DNA of 64,000 bases from JAFAXD01 sp963833605 (lineage in GTDB: Bacteria; Pseudomonadota; Alphaproteobacteria; Rhizobiales; Xanthobacteraceae), in the NCBI GenBank assembly GCA_963833605.1, contig CAWHYZ010000003.1:1-64000 (forward strand), in the 5' to 3' direction. Below are positions 51,490 through 59,667 of this stretch, in pieces (the first letter of the stretch is position 1; each line of letters begins with the position of its first letter). Both the position numbers and the translations under genes were made by a program. Below the pieces are notes generated by a model. That model did not search any database, had not been told where the DNA came from, and worked only from the letters and a program-made list of their open reading frames with translations.

Positions 51490-51637
51490 GCTTGTCGTGC
51501 GATGGGGCACGGCCGGGCGAGCCCGGCCGACAAACTGCCCATCTGGATTGGCCCAAGCATGACTTGTCATGGCGCGTGCCACAGGTACAGGGCACAGGCC
51601 AAAATCCAAGGTGATGCGGCGTTAGCGCGCCAGCTGC

Positions 51638-52318
51638 TCAAGCTGCGCGATGTCGGCTTTGAGGTTCTTGATCGCGGCGCCGAGCGTGTTCGGAGTTCGG
51701 CCGGTCGTGCGGGCCGCGCGCCAAGCCAAAAATGCCGATGTCGGCGATCGCCTGCGCGATCTGCTGCGGGGTCATCTCACCGCTCGCCGAGTACCACCAC
51801 GCAGTCCAGTTGATCATTCCAAGGATCGAGAACGCTGCCATGCGGCTGTCGACGTTGCGCAAGGTGCCGGCCGTGATCCCGTCCGAGATCAGCCTGGACC
51901 ACAGCTCGAGAACACGCCGTTTGTTGCGCTTGTGTTCGGCAGCCAGGTCTTCGGGCATTTCAAATTCGATTTGATCGAGCACCCGAAAGCGCGCCACATC
52001 CGCGAGCATGCGCACAACGCTCAGACGGAAGGCCTGCTCCAGACGCTCCATTGCCGACAGGTTCGGATCATCGAGCAGTCTTTTCAAAAGTTGCGACGGT
52101 GTGACCGTCTGATCTTCGATCAAAGCCTTTAGAATCTGCTCCTTGTTGCGGAAATAGTGATAGAGTGAGGAACGCCGCAGCCCCAACTCTTCAGCAATGT
52201 CATTGATCGTAGTGCGGGAATAGCCACGCTTCGAGAACAGCTCCGACGCCTTGTCAATGAGCTGGTTACGTACCAGCTCCTTGCGCGGATTGTTGTCGGT
52301 CTTGCGAGTTCTGGGCAA
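51638..52318 (-). CDS. TetR-family transcriptional regulator, 226 aa
   Basis: N-terminal TetR HTH: LIDKASELFSKRGYSRTTINDIAEELGLRRSSLYHYFRNKEQILKALI; the C-terminal ligand domain is helical (MERLEQAFRLSVVRMLADVARFRV ... TAWWYSASGEMTPQQIAQAIADI). The C-terminal 25 residues are very basic and atypical. TTG 52318 has GGAGAG 6 nt upstream, giving a normal-length protein; the frame is open to 52549 but that extension is unlike TetR proteins. It is encoded among three operons sharing a dyad and is the best candidate for their repressor; its effector may be the aryl-CoA. Confidence 0.82.
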   Translation of the reverse strand: MPRTRKTDNNPRKELVRNQLIDKASELFSKRGYSRTTINDIAEELGLRRSSLYHYFRNKEQILKALIEDQTVTPSQLLKRLLDDPNLSAMERLEQAFRLSVVRMLADVARFRVLDQIEFEMPEDLAAEHKRNKRRVLELWSRLISDGITAGTLRNVDSRMAAFSILGMINWTAWWYSASGEMTPQQIAQAIADIGIFGLARGPHDRPNSEHARRRDQEPQSRHRAA

Positions 52319-52710
52319 GCTGGCTCTCCGTGCGGCGCCGCGGAGCCGCAAGGATGGCCGCGAAACAGACGCCTGACAACTGATTACGCTGACGGATCGC
52401 GCTCCGTCAAGCTTCGACATTCGATAGCATTGAATCGACGCCGGAAGCGAATGATTAACTACGAGCTGGCGAAATGGCTGCAACGACGCGATGAACCGAC
52501 ACAGAAACGGCGATTGACAATCCAGACATAAAGGTCCAATAGTCGTCAATTACGTCGAATTAGCCATTGCCGCGGCCGACGATCGGAAGCGCAAGAAAAC
52601 CAGCAAGGGGAAGCGTCCTGCGTGGGTGACGCTGCGTCAGTTAATTCGTCGAACCGTGTGACCGACACATCGGACGCCGTCCACTGCTCGCGCTGGGGCT
52701 GCGTTGGTCC
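52319..52710. other. tetR-livH2 divergent intergenic region
   Basis: 392 nt with no gene. It holds the related dyad element at 52525-52556 and a 5' leader of about 150 nt before livH2; the rest shows no clear structure. The open frame continuing tetR upstream to 52549 has no RBS. Confidence 0.5.
52514..52556 (+). promoter_or_regulatory. livH2 promoter region with related dyad element
   Basis: TTGACA at 52514-52519 is followed, with the same spacing as the VOC site, by a 32-nt element at 52525-52556. Read on the minus strand it is GACGTAATTG, 12 nt, CCTTTATGTC and matches the 56126-56157 element at 23 of 32 positions. It lies between tetR (minus) and livH2 (plus), where it could control both. 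Weaker than the other two copies. Confidence 0.45.
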
Positions 52711-53610
52711 ATGAACGTGGCGCTTCTGGTCGAGCAGCTATTCAACGGCGTTCAGTTCGGCATGATGCTGTTCCTGATGGCCGTCGGCGTGACGCTGGTA
52801 TTCGGCATCATGCGGATCATCAACCTCGCCCACGGGTCGATGTTTATGCTCGGCGGTTATTTTCTGGCCGAGGCCGTCGAGCGGACCCATTCGCTTGCGC
52901 TCGCCCTCGTGATCGCGTTGTGTGCGGTCGTCGTCGTCAGCGTGGTGCTCGAATTTATCGTGCTGCGCCCGCTCTATGCCCGCAATCATCTCGACCAGGT
53001 GCTCGCAACGTTCGGCCTGACGCTGATCTTTAACGAAATCGTGACCGTGTTCTGGGGCCGCGAGCCGATCTTTCTCAACATTCCCGACTTTCTCAACGGC
53101 AGCATCGAGATCATGCCGGGTGTGCCTTATCCGATCTATCGACTCTCCATTACTGCCGTATCGATCGTCGCTGGAGGACTTCTCTATGCGGTGATCAACC
53201 ATACCCGGCTCGGAGCGCTGATCCGCGCCGGCAGCGACAAGCGCGAGATCGTCGAAGCACTCGGGGTTAACATCGGATTTCTCTACACGGTCGTGTTCGC
53301 GATCGGCGCGGCGCTGGCGGCACTCGCCGGGATGATGACGGGTCCGCTTTTGTCGGTTGAGTCGGGTATCGGTGACCCCATTCTCATTCTCACCCTGGTG
53401 GTGATCGTGATCGGCGGAATGGGATCGATTCGAGGCGCGCTGGTCGGCGCTCTCCTGGTTGGCGTCTTCGACACCATGAGCCGCGTCGTGATCCCGCATC
53501 TGGTTGGCGGCAATGCCAGCGCAGCTATCGTCGGCATGGCCGTCTATATCCTGATGGCGGTGGTGCTGCTGTACAGCCGCACTGGCCTGTTCGGCGCGGG
53601 ACGGGGCTGA
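52711..53610 (+). CDS. livH: ABC transporter permease, LivH type (second system), 299 aa
   Basis: MNVALLVEQLFNGVQFGMMLFLMAVGVTLVFGIMRIINLAHGSMFMLGGY carries the LivH hallmark; the loop NHTRLGALIRAGSDKREIVEALGVNI is the EAA-like coupling helix, and the C-terminus is LLYSRTGLFGAGRG. About eight helices. First gene of the second Liv operon, oriented with the ligase operon that follows. Ribosome-binding site is weak (GGGG about 10 nt away). Presumably imports an aromatic acid, given its setting. Confidence 0.92.
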   Translation: MNVALLVEQLFNGVQFGMMLFLMAVGVTLVFGIMRIINLAHGSMFMLGGYFLAEAVERTHSLALALVIALCAVVVVSVVLEFIVLRPLYARNHLDQVLATFGLTLIFNEIVTVFWGREPIFLNIPDFLNGSIEIMPGVPYPIYRLSITAVSIVAGGLLYAVINHTRLGALIRAGSDKREIVEALGVNIGFLYTVVFAIGAALAALAGMMTGPLLSVESGIGDPILILTLVVIVIGGMGSIRGALVGALLVGVFDTMSRVVIPHLVGGNASAAIVGMAVYILMAVVLLYSRTGLFGAGRG

Positions 53611-53611
53611 C

Positions 53612-54613
53612 ATGTCGCACGTGAGCCGAGCGGGCGTGTTCTACGGCGTCCTGGTGCTGCTGGCCGCTGCAATTCCGGCTTTCGGCGAGGTCTATTACAC
53701 GCGCCTTGCTACCCAGGTTGCCATTCTGGCGATGGTGGCGCTCAGCGTCGACCTGCTGATCGGCTATGCCGGGCTGCTCACCTTCGGTCAGGCTGCCTTC
53801 TTTGGTATGGGGGCCTATGTCACCGGCGTCCTTACCCTCAACGGCGTGACCAGCGCTTTTGTGGTCTGGCCGCTCGCAGTCGCCGCAGCGGCGCTCTGTG
53901 CGCTGGTAATCGGCGCGCTAGCGCTCCGCACCAGCGGCTTTCAGTTCATCATGGTGACGCTCGCCTTCGCGCAGATGATCTACTATTTCTGGCTCAGCCT
54001 GCGGCAACTCGGCGGCGAGAATGGCTTTCCGCTCCCCGGGCGCAACACGATCGGCGGGCTAATCGACATCGAAAATCACGTGACGTTCTATTACCTAGTG
54101 CTCGTGCTGCTTATCATCGTCGTGGGCGTTTCGCTCCGGATCGTCGGTTCCCGATTTGGAATGGTTATCCAGGGTGGCCGCGACAACCTGCGCCGGCTCG
54201 CAGCCATCGGCTTTCCGCCGTTTCGCTATCGGCTCGTCGCCTTTTGCATTTCGGGTGCGATCGCCGGGCTCGCGGGCGCACTGCTCGCGAACCATACGAC
54301 CCACGTCAGCACCGAACTCCTGAGCTGGCAGCAGTCGGGCAACTTCCTGGCCATGGTCATTCTCGGCTCGTCCGGCACGTTGATCGGCCCGGTGCTTGGG
54401 GCGGCGGTTTTCGTGTTCTTTCAGCAGATCGTGTCGGACTGGACGCAGCACTGGTTGCTGTTCTTCGGCTTGCTGATCGTCGTTCGCATTTTGCTGGTCA
54501 AAGGAAGCCTCGCTGGTTTCCTGGCGCGCCGCAGCGAGCCTGCTGCGACCCCACCGGCGACGCTGCAACCCGCACCCGCGGCCACCTCCCCCGAGCCGGA
54601 GGCCGCCCGGTGA
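53612..54613 (+). CDS. livM: ABC transporter permease, LivM type (second system), 333 aa
   Basis: Begins 1 nt after the livH stop. VALSVDLLIGYAGLLTFGQAAFFGMGAYVTGVL is the LivM motif (here GQAAF for GHAAF); RTSGFQFIMVTLAFAQMIYYFWLSLRQLGGENGFPLPGR and the loop GSRFGMVIQGGRDNLRRLAAIGFPPFRYR follow. A hydrophilic tail (PAATPPATLQPAPAATSPEPEAAR) ends the protein. The stop overlaps the livG GTG start by 3 of 4 nt (GTGA). Confidence 0.92.
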   Translation: MSHVSRAGVFYGVLVLLAAAIPAFGEVYYTRLATQVAILAMVALSVDLLIGYAGLLTFGQAAFFGMGAYVTGVLTLNGVTSAFVVWPLAVAAAALCALVIGALALRTSGFQFIMVTLAFAQMIYYFWLSLRQLGGENGFPLPGRNTIGGLIDIENHVTFYYLVLVLLIIVVGVSLRIVGSRFGMVIQGGRDNLRRLAAIGFPPFRYRLVAFCISGAIAGLAGALLANHTTHVSTELLSWQQSGNFLAMVILGSSGTLIGPVLGAAVFVFFQQIVSDWTQHWLLFFGLLIVVRILLVKGSLAGFLARRSEPAATPPATLQPAPAATSPEPEAAR

Positions 54614-55395
54614 GCCAGCCAATGTTGCACACCGCCCGATTGGCCAAGCGCTTCGGCGCGCTGGTCGCGACCGACGACGTCTCGCTCACTATCATGCCTG
54701 GCGAAATGCATGCATTAATCGGTCCGAACGGCGCCGGCAAAACGACGTTGATTGGTCAATTGACCGGGGAGTTACGGCCCAACGCTGGCCGGATCTTATT
54801 CGAAGGTCGCGACATAACATATCTCTCCGTCGATCAGCGCGCGCGTCTTGGACTGGCGCGGTCGTTCCAGATCACGAGTGTGTTCTCATCATTTACTGCT
54901 GAGGGAAATGTGGCGCTGGCGGTGCAGGCGCACGAGCCGCACAGTTTCAAGTTCTGGCGTGCGGCGAATACGGTCGGTCAATTGCGGGAGCCGGCGCGGG
55001 CGCGTCTGCGTGATGTCGGGTTAATGGGACGCAACGATGCCATTGCCGCCGGCCTGTCGCATGGCGAGCATCGACAGCTGGAATTGGCAATGGCGCTCGC
55101 GATCCAGCCAAAGATGCTGCTGTTGGACGAGCCGATGGCGGGCCTCGGTACCCAGGAATCGCGCGCCATGACTGACCTGCTGCGCCGGCTCAAGGGCGCA
55201 TACACGGTTCTACTGGTTGAGCACGACATGGATGTTGTGTTCGCGCTGGCGGATCGCGTCTCAGTGCTGGTACGCGGCCGCATCATCGCCAGTGGGACGC
55301 CTGCTGAGATTCGCGAAAACCCGGACGCGCGGTTTGCTTATCTGGGCGAGGAAGAGGTCGACCCACGCGCGGAGCTGATCAATGCTGCGCGTTGA
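54610..55395 (+). CDS. livG: ABC transporter ATP-binding protein, LivG type (second system), 261 aa
   Basis: GTG 54610 overlaps the livM stop (GTGA); ATG 54622 is an alternative. Walker A GPNGAGKT at 38-45, LARSFQI Q-loop, signature LSHGEHRQLELAMAL (LivG-like), Walker B MLLLDEPMAGLG, H-loop LVEHDMDVVF. Ends DPRAELINAAR and overlaps the livF start by 14 nt. Confidence 0.92.
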   Translation: MSQPMLHTARLAKRFGALVATDDVSLTIMPGEMHALIGPNGAGKTTLIGQLTGELRPNAGRILFEGRDITYLSVDQRARLGLARSFQITSVFSSFTAEGNVALAVQAHEPHSFKFWRAANTVGQLREPARARLRDVGLMGRNDAIAAGLSHGEHRQLELAMALAIQPKMLLLDEPMAGLGTQESRAMTDLLRRLKGAYTVLLVEHDMDVVFALADRVSVLVRGRIIASGTPAEIRENPDARFAYLGEEEVDPRAELINAAR

Positions 55396-56083
55396 GGGAC
55401 TGCAGACAAGCTACGGCCGAAGCCAAGTCCTGTTCGGGGTCGATCTTGCTGTCGGACAGGGCGAGGTCGTGACGCTGCTTGGACGCAACGGCATGGGAAA
55501 GACCACGACCGTGCGCTCGATCATGGGCCTGACCAAACCCCATGCCGGATCGATCACGTTCGGCGGCAGGGATCTGCACGGGCTGGCGCCGTACCGCATC
55601 GCGCGCCGCGGCCTCGGTTTGGTGCCGGAGGGACGCGGGATCTTTACCGACTTGACAGTGCGCGAAAATCTGACGGCCACCGCGGCTCATCGTCGGCCGG
55701 GGAGCGCCCGGTGGACGCTAGAAACGGTGACTGAACTCTTTCCATGGATTGCCGAACGGCGCCAACAGCTCGGCGCGTCGCTGTCTGGCGGCGAGCAGCA
55801 GATGCTCGCCATCGCCCGCGCGCTGATGACCAATCCCGAGCTGCTGATACTCGACGAAGCCACCGAAGGCTTGGCGCCGGTCATTCGCCAGACGATCTGG
55901 CAGGTATTGCGAACGTTGAAGGCGGCTGGTCAGTCGATCTTCCTGATCGACAAGAATCTGCGCGAGGTCCTGCGCCTTGCCGATCGCCACTATGTGATCG
56001 AGCGCGGCCGCGTCGTGTGGCGCGGCACCTCCGTCGAACTCGCCGCCAACTATGCTGACGTTCAACGCTTTCTCGGCGTTTAA
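55382..56083 (+). CDS. livF: ABC transporter ATP-binding protein, LivF type (second system), 233 aa
   Basis: Walker A GRNGMGKT at 34-41, LVPEGRG Q-loop region, signature LSGGEQQMLAIARAL, Walker B LLILDEATEGLAP; the H-loop is FLIDKNLREVL, with K instead of H, as tolerated in LivF proteins. Starts MLRVEGLQTSYGRSQ. The ligase-operon promoter element begins 33 nt after its stop. Confidence 0.92.
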   Translation: MLRVEGLQTSYGRSQVLFGVDLAVGQGEVVTLLGRNGMGKTTTVRSIMGLTKPHAGSITFGGRDLHGLAPYRIARRGLGLVPEGRGIFTDLTVRENLTATAAHRRPGSARWTLETVTELFPWIAERRQQLGASLSGGEQQMLAIARALMTNPELLILDEATEGLAPVIRQTIWQVLRTLKAAGQSIFLIDKNLREVLRLADRHYVIERGRVVWRGTSVELAANYADVQRFLGV

Positions 56084-56115
56084 GGCCGACCGCCTATCGC
56101 GTCACCATTGGCGTC

Positions 56116-56157
56116 TTGACTTTCAGACGTAAATGACGAAAATTCTACATAAGTGTC
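56116..56157 (+). promoter_or_regulatory. Ligase operon promoter with 32-bp dyad operator
   Basis: TTGACT at 56116-56121, then 4 nt, then the 32-bp element 56126-56157: GACGTAAATG, 12 nt, CATAAGTGTC. Identical over GACGAAAATTCTACATAAG to the VOC operon element on the other strand 4.7 kb away. A -10-like GAAAAT/AAAATT lies 16-17 nt from TTGACT, inside the element. The ligase start codon is 75 nt downstream. Confidence 0.65.
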
Positions 56158-56231
56158 GAAGCTACCGATCCTGGAGTTCCGGCACCGGAAATTCCGACAA
56201 TAGCGGATCTGCCGAGGAGGCTGGGAGGACG

Positions 56232-57938
56232 ATGACGCGGGTAGCAAAGCCCATTCCCGGGGTCGTGTACCGCCCGGAATCGGAAAGTGCCTACTACGTC
56301 GAACGCGGTGTGCTCACCCAGGAAACCCTGGTGAGCGCGCTCAACGACGTGATCAAGCGCCACGGTGATCGCATCGCGATTTCGGAGATTGGCCTCACCT
56401 GTACGTATCGCGAGCTTGACGACATCACCGACCGGGCGGCAGGTGCGCTCCTTCGACTTGGTTTGCAGCCACTCGATCGCGTCGTCTTTCAGCTCGCCAA
56501 CACCAAGGAGCTGGTCTTCTCATACGTCGCGTGCCTCAAGGCCGGGCTGATCCCGATTTGTACGCTCGCGGCGCATCGCAAGCACGAGATTGGCTACCTG
56601 GCGCGCCACGCGGGCGCGCGGGCACATTTTGTCGACGGCAACGTCGATAAGTTCGATTTCATCAATTTTGCGCGCGAGATTCGCGCCGAAACTCCAAGCA
56701 TGACCCACATCGTAGCCATGCGCGCGCGACTTCTCCCCGGCACCGACAACGTCCACGGCTTCGAGGACCTTGCGGCCTCGATCGATCGCACCCAGGCGCG
56801 CGCGCTGATCGGCACGGTTGAGCGCGATCCGTGGCAGGTCGCAATTTTTCAACTCTCGGGGGGGACCACTGGCGTTCCGAAGATCATCCCGCGCTTCCAC
56901 AACGAATATCTCTACAGCATCCGCGCAATGACACGCTACATCGGCTTCGACGAGACCGTCGTGGCCTACACGCCGAGTCCGCTGCTCCATAATGCCCCGA
57001 TGATTTGTTACTGGGGCCCTGCGCTGTTTTCCGGCGGCGAGATCGCGATTACCCCAAGCCTCGAACCGGACGTGATCGGGGCGTTGCTAGCCGCTCGCCG
57101 GCCGAATTGGATTTGCGCGCCGCCCGCGATCCTGCTGCGGATGAAGTCTGCTGGTGTGCTTGATCGGCTGTCGTTCGACAACGTCAAAGCGTTCAGTGTT
57201 CCGGGAGGGGTGCCGGCAATTGAGAAGATGACCGGCGCCCGGGCCGTGCCGTTGTTCGGCATGACCGAAGGCTTGATCTGCTTCGGCCACCCGGACGATC
57301 CACGCGAAGCTCTGGTCGGGACTGTCGGTCGACCGGTATCCGAGTTCGATCAGATCCGTCTGCTGCGACCTGGCACCGAAGAGGACTGTGCCGACGGTGA
57401 AATTGGAGAACTCGTGAGCAAGGGCCCCAACGTTATCCACGGCTATTTCGATGCGGAGGACCGCAACAAGGAGGCTTTCACCTCCGACATGTTCTATCGC
57501 ACGGGTGATCTGTGCGGTTTCAAAACCATCGCGGGCAAGCGCTATCTCACCTTCGAGGGGCGCCTCAAGGACGTAGTGAGCCGCGGGGGCGAGAAGATCA
57601 ACTGCATGGAGGTTGAGACCGTCGCATCAAGCCATCCCAAGATCGGGTCGATTGCGATCGTACCCATGCCGGACCCGGCCTATGACGAGCGCGCGTGTGC
57701 CTTCGTCATTCTGGTACCCGGTGCCGCCGATCTCACCGTCGCAGAGCTTGGAGCGTTTCTCGAGCGCGCCGGCATGGCCAAATTCAAATGGCCGGAGCGC
57801 ATCGAAATCGTGTCGGATTTCCCAATGACCTCATCCGGCAAGGTGTCCAAGCCCTTACTCAAGGAGATGATAGCGGCGAGGGTTAAGGCCGAGGCGACTG
57901 CGTATGCCCGCAGGCAGGCCGGGGGCGCGCCCACATGA
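56232..57938 (+). CDS. Aryl-acid adenylating enzyme/CoA ligase, 568 aa
   Basis: ANL-superfamily enzyme closest in pattern to 2,3-dihydroxybenzoate/salicylate adenylases (EntE-like). A3 loop FQLSGGTTGVPKIIPRFHNEY, PLLHNAPM, LFGMTEGLICF (A5), YRTGDL and GRLKDVVSRGGEKINCMEVE (A8), and the C-terminal catalytic lysine in MTSSGKVSK. It should activate a benzoate-type acid with ATP and, as no carrier protein is nearby, load it on CoA. ATG 56232 has GGGAGGACG upstream; the frame is open back to 56133 but without an RBS. Coupled by ATGA overlap to the hydroxylase. Confidence 0.88.
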   Translation: MTRVAKPIPGVVYRPESESAYYVERGVLTQETLVSALNDVIKRHGDRIAISEIGLTCTYRELDDITDRAAGALLRLGLQPLDRVVFQLANTKELVFSYVACLKAGLIPICTLAAHRKHEIGYLARHAGARAHFVDGNVDKFDFINFAREIRAETPSMTHIVAMRARLLPGTDNVHGFEDLAASIDRTQARALIGTVERDPWQVAIFQLSGGTTGVPKIIPRFHNEYLYSIRAMTRYIGFDETVVAYTPSPLLHNAPMICYWGPALFSGGEIAITPSLEPDVIGALLAARRPNWICAPPAILLRMKSAGVLDRLSFDNVKAFSVPGGVPAIEKMTGARAVPLFGMTEGLICFGHPDDPREALVGTVGRPVSEFDQIRLLRPGTEEDCADGEIGELVSKGPNVIHGYFDAEDRNKEAFTSDMFYRTGDLCGFKTIAGKRYLTFEGRLKDVVSRGGEKINCMEVETVASSHPKIGSIAIVPMPDPAYDERACAFVILVPGAADLTVAELGAFLERAGMAKFKWPERIEIVSDFPMTSSGKVSKPLLKEMIAARVKAEATAYARRQAGGAPT

Positions 57939-59098
57939 AGATTGCGATAATTGGCGGCGGTCCGGGTGGATTGTATTTCGCCCGCCTTATCAAACGCGCC
58001 CGGCCGGACGACGACGTCGTCGTGTTCGAGCAAAATCCGAGTAATGCCACCTATGGGTTTGGGGTGACGCTCGGCGGCCCGGCGCGCGCCCGCATGAAGC
58101 GCGTCGATCCGCAGGTGCACGATCAGCTGGCCGCCGTCATGGTGTTCAGCAACCGCCAGAACATCCATCTCGACGGTGAGGACGTGTTGCTCGAATACGC
58201 GACCTCGGGCGGAGCGATCGAACGGCTTGAGCTGCTCACGATTCTGCAATCCGCCTGTCAGGAGGTTGGCGTCCAGCTCGTGCAGGACTGCCGGATCGAT
58301 GATCTCAACCGGTTCGCTGATTACGACCTGATTGTGGGCGCGGATGGCGTGAATTCCGCCGTGCGCAGCCGCCGTAGTGTTGAATTCGGCACCAAGTCGT
58401 ACTTCCTCAACAACAAGTTCGCGTGGTATGGGGTCCCCACGGCGCTCGTGCCGAATGCCCTTGTGTTTCGAACGTGGAAGGGCGGCCGTTTCGTCGCCCA
58501 CTATTACGCCTATACGCCGCACATGAGCACGTTCGTAGCCGAGTGCGACTGCGAAACATGGCAGCAGTGCGGGTTCGACCGGATGTCGGATGACGAGCGG
58601 CGCCGGACCGTCGAAACAATATTCGCGCCCGAATTGGCGGGCTTCCGGCTGATCGACAACAAATCCAACTGGCGAAACTTCAACGTCGTGACCAATGCGA
58701 CCTGGACGTTCCGCAACATCGCGCTTGTGGGCGATGCGCTGCGTAGCGCGCATTTCTCGATCGGGTCGGGTACCCGTCTGGCAATGGACGACGCGGCCGC
58801 CCTGTTCGAGGCATTCGCCGATGTGGGCGACGACGTGGCCGGCGGGCTTGCACGCTATGTCGAGATCCGCCGGCCTATCCGCGACGCATTTGGCGCGGCT
58901 GCCGAGAAAAGCTTCTGCTGGTACGAGAACCTCCGCCAAGTGATGCGCGGGCCGGCGATGGATTTCACTTACGGATTCTTGACACGCACCGGCCGTGTTG
59001 ACGACCAGCGCCTCCAAGTCTACGCGCCGTCGTTCTATCAGGACTACCAGCGCTACCGCGCCCGCAAGGGCGAGACCATTCAGCAGCTGGGCGCATGA
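57935..59098 (+). CDS. Salicylyl-CoA/anthraniloyl-CoA-type flavin monooxygenase, 387 aa
   Basis: FAD-dependent hydroxylase: IGGGPGGLYFARLIK (6-20), GFGVTLGG, the second FAD motif VGADGVNSAVRSRR, and LVGDALRSAHFSIGSGTRLAMDDA, a signature of salicylyl-CoA 5-hydroxylases and the monooxygenase half of anthraniloyl-CoA monooxygenase/reductase. The reductase (old yellow enzyme) half that is fused in the bifunctional enzymes is absent, so the product should stay aromatic. Overlaps the ligase and thioesterase genes by 4 nt on both sides. With those it fits acid to acyl-CoA to hydroxyacyl-CoA to hydroxy-acid, as in salicylate to gentisate. Confidence 0.85.
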   Translation: MKIAIIGGGPGGLYFARLIKRARPDDDVVVFEQNPSNATYGFGVTLGGPARARMKRVDPQVHDQLAAVMVFSNRQNIHLDGEDVLLEYATSGGAIERLELLTILQSACQEVGVQLVQDCRIDDLNRFADYDLIVGADGVNSAVRSRRSVEFGTKSYFLNNKFAWYGVPTALVPNALVFRTWKGGRFVAHYYAYTPHMSTFVAECDCETWQQCGFDRMSDDERRRTVETIFAPELAGFRLIDNKSNWRNFNVVTNATWTFRNIALVGDALRSAHFSIGSGTRLAMDDAAALFEAFADVGDDVAGGLARYVEIRRPIRDAFGAAAEKSFCWYENLRQVMRGPAMDFTYGFLTRTGRVDDQRLQVYAPSFYQDYQRYRARKGETIQQLGA

Positions 59099-59625
59099 AC
59101 CTGGCAACGCCAATCCCGGACGACGCGAGCATGCTTGCCACCGAGCACATCGCCGCGCTCTCGCCATTCACGGTTCGGCGCACCGTGCGGTGGGCCGAGT
59201 GCGACCCTGCCGGCGTCGTCTATTTGGGAAACTTTCCGCATTACCTCCTGTCTGCGGTGCACTTGTTTCGCGATTGGTTATTCGGGGCAGGCTGGATCGG
59301 CACCGATCTGGCGCATGGTTACCAGGCGCCCGGAAAAGCCCTCTCGATGGTGTTTCGCAGCCCGTTGTGGCCCGACGACCAGTTCGACATGCGGGTCTAC
59401 GTCGGTGATCTGCGTACACGAACCATGAATTTGCTGGTGCACGCCAACCGTCTCGACAATAGCGACGATGTGTTTTTCGGCCGTGTCACGTCGATCTTTG
59501 TCAAGCACGACGACCGGCGCGCCGCGATCGGCATTCCGGATGAAATCCGCCGGCGGCTCGATGACTACCGTTCGGCCAACCCGACGCCACCGGTGATCGC
59601 GAACGCGCTGCGCGAACCGCAGTAA
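59095..59625 (+). CDS. 4-Hydroxybenzoyl-CoA thioesterase-family protein, 176 aa
   Basis: Hotdog-fold thioesterase. VRWAECDPAGVVYLGNFPHY is the 4HBT signature with the catalytic aspartate D37 and the substrate-contacting Y/N residues. Later LSMVFRSPLWPDDQFDMRVYVGDLRTRTMN forms the central sheet. The family cleaves aryl-CoA to acid and CoA. Coupled by ATGA to the hydroxylase, so it should release the hydroxylated product (for example gentisate from gentisyl-CoA). Confidence 0.88.
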   Translation: MNLATPIPDDASMLATEHIAALSPFTVRRTVRWAECDPAGVVYLGNFPHYLLSAVHLFRDWLFGAGWIGTDLAHGYQAPGKALSMVFRSPLWPDDQFDMRVYVGDLRTRTMNLLVHANRLDNSDDVFFGRVTSIFVKHDDRRAAIGIPDEIRRRLDDYRSANPTPPVIANALREPQ

Positions 59626-59667
59626 TCAGCAAATCGGAAACGCCAAGGCATTCGGGAGGATCAGGTC

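Noticed and set aside
52319..52549. 77-codon N-terminal extension of the TetR regulator
   Set aside because: TetR proteins begin shortly before the HTH; TTG 52318 has a good RBS and gives normal length.
56133..56231. Upstream extension of the ligase starting MTKILHK
   Set aside because: No Shine-Dalgarno, composition S/G-rich and unlike the family; ATG 56232 has GGGAGGACG. The in-frame coincidence is reported as a finding.
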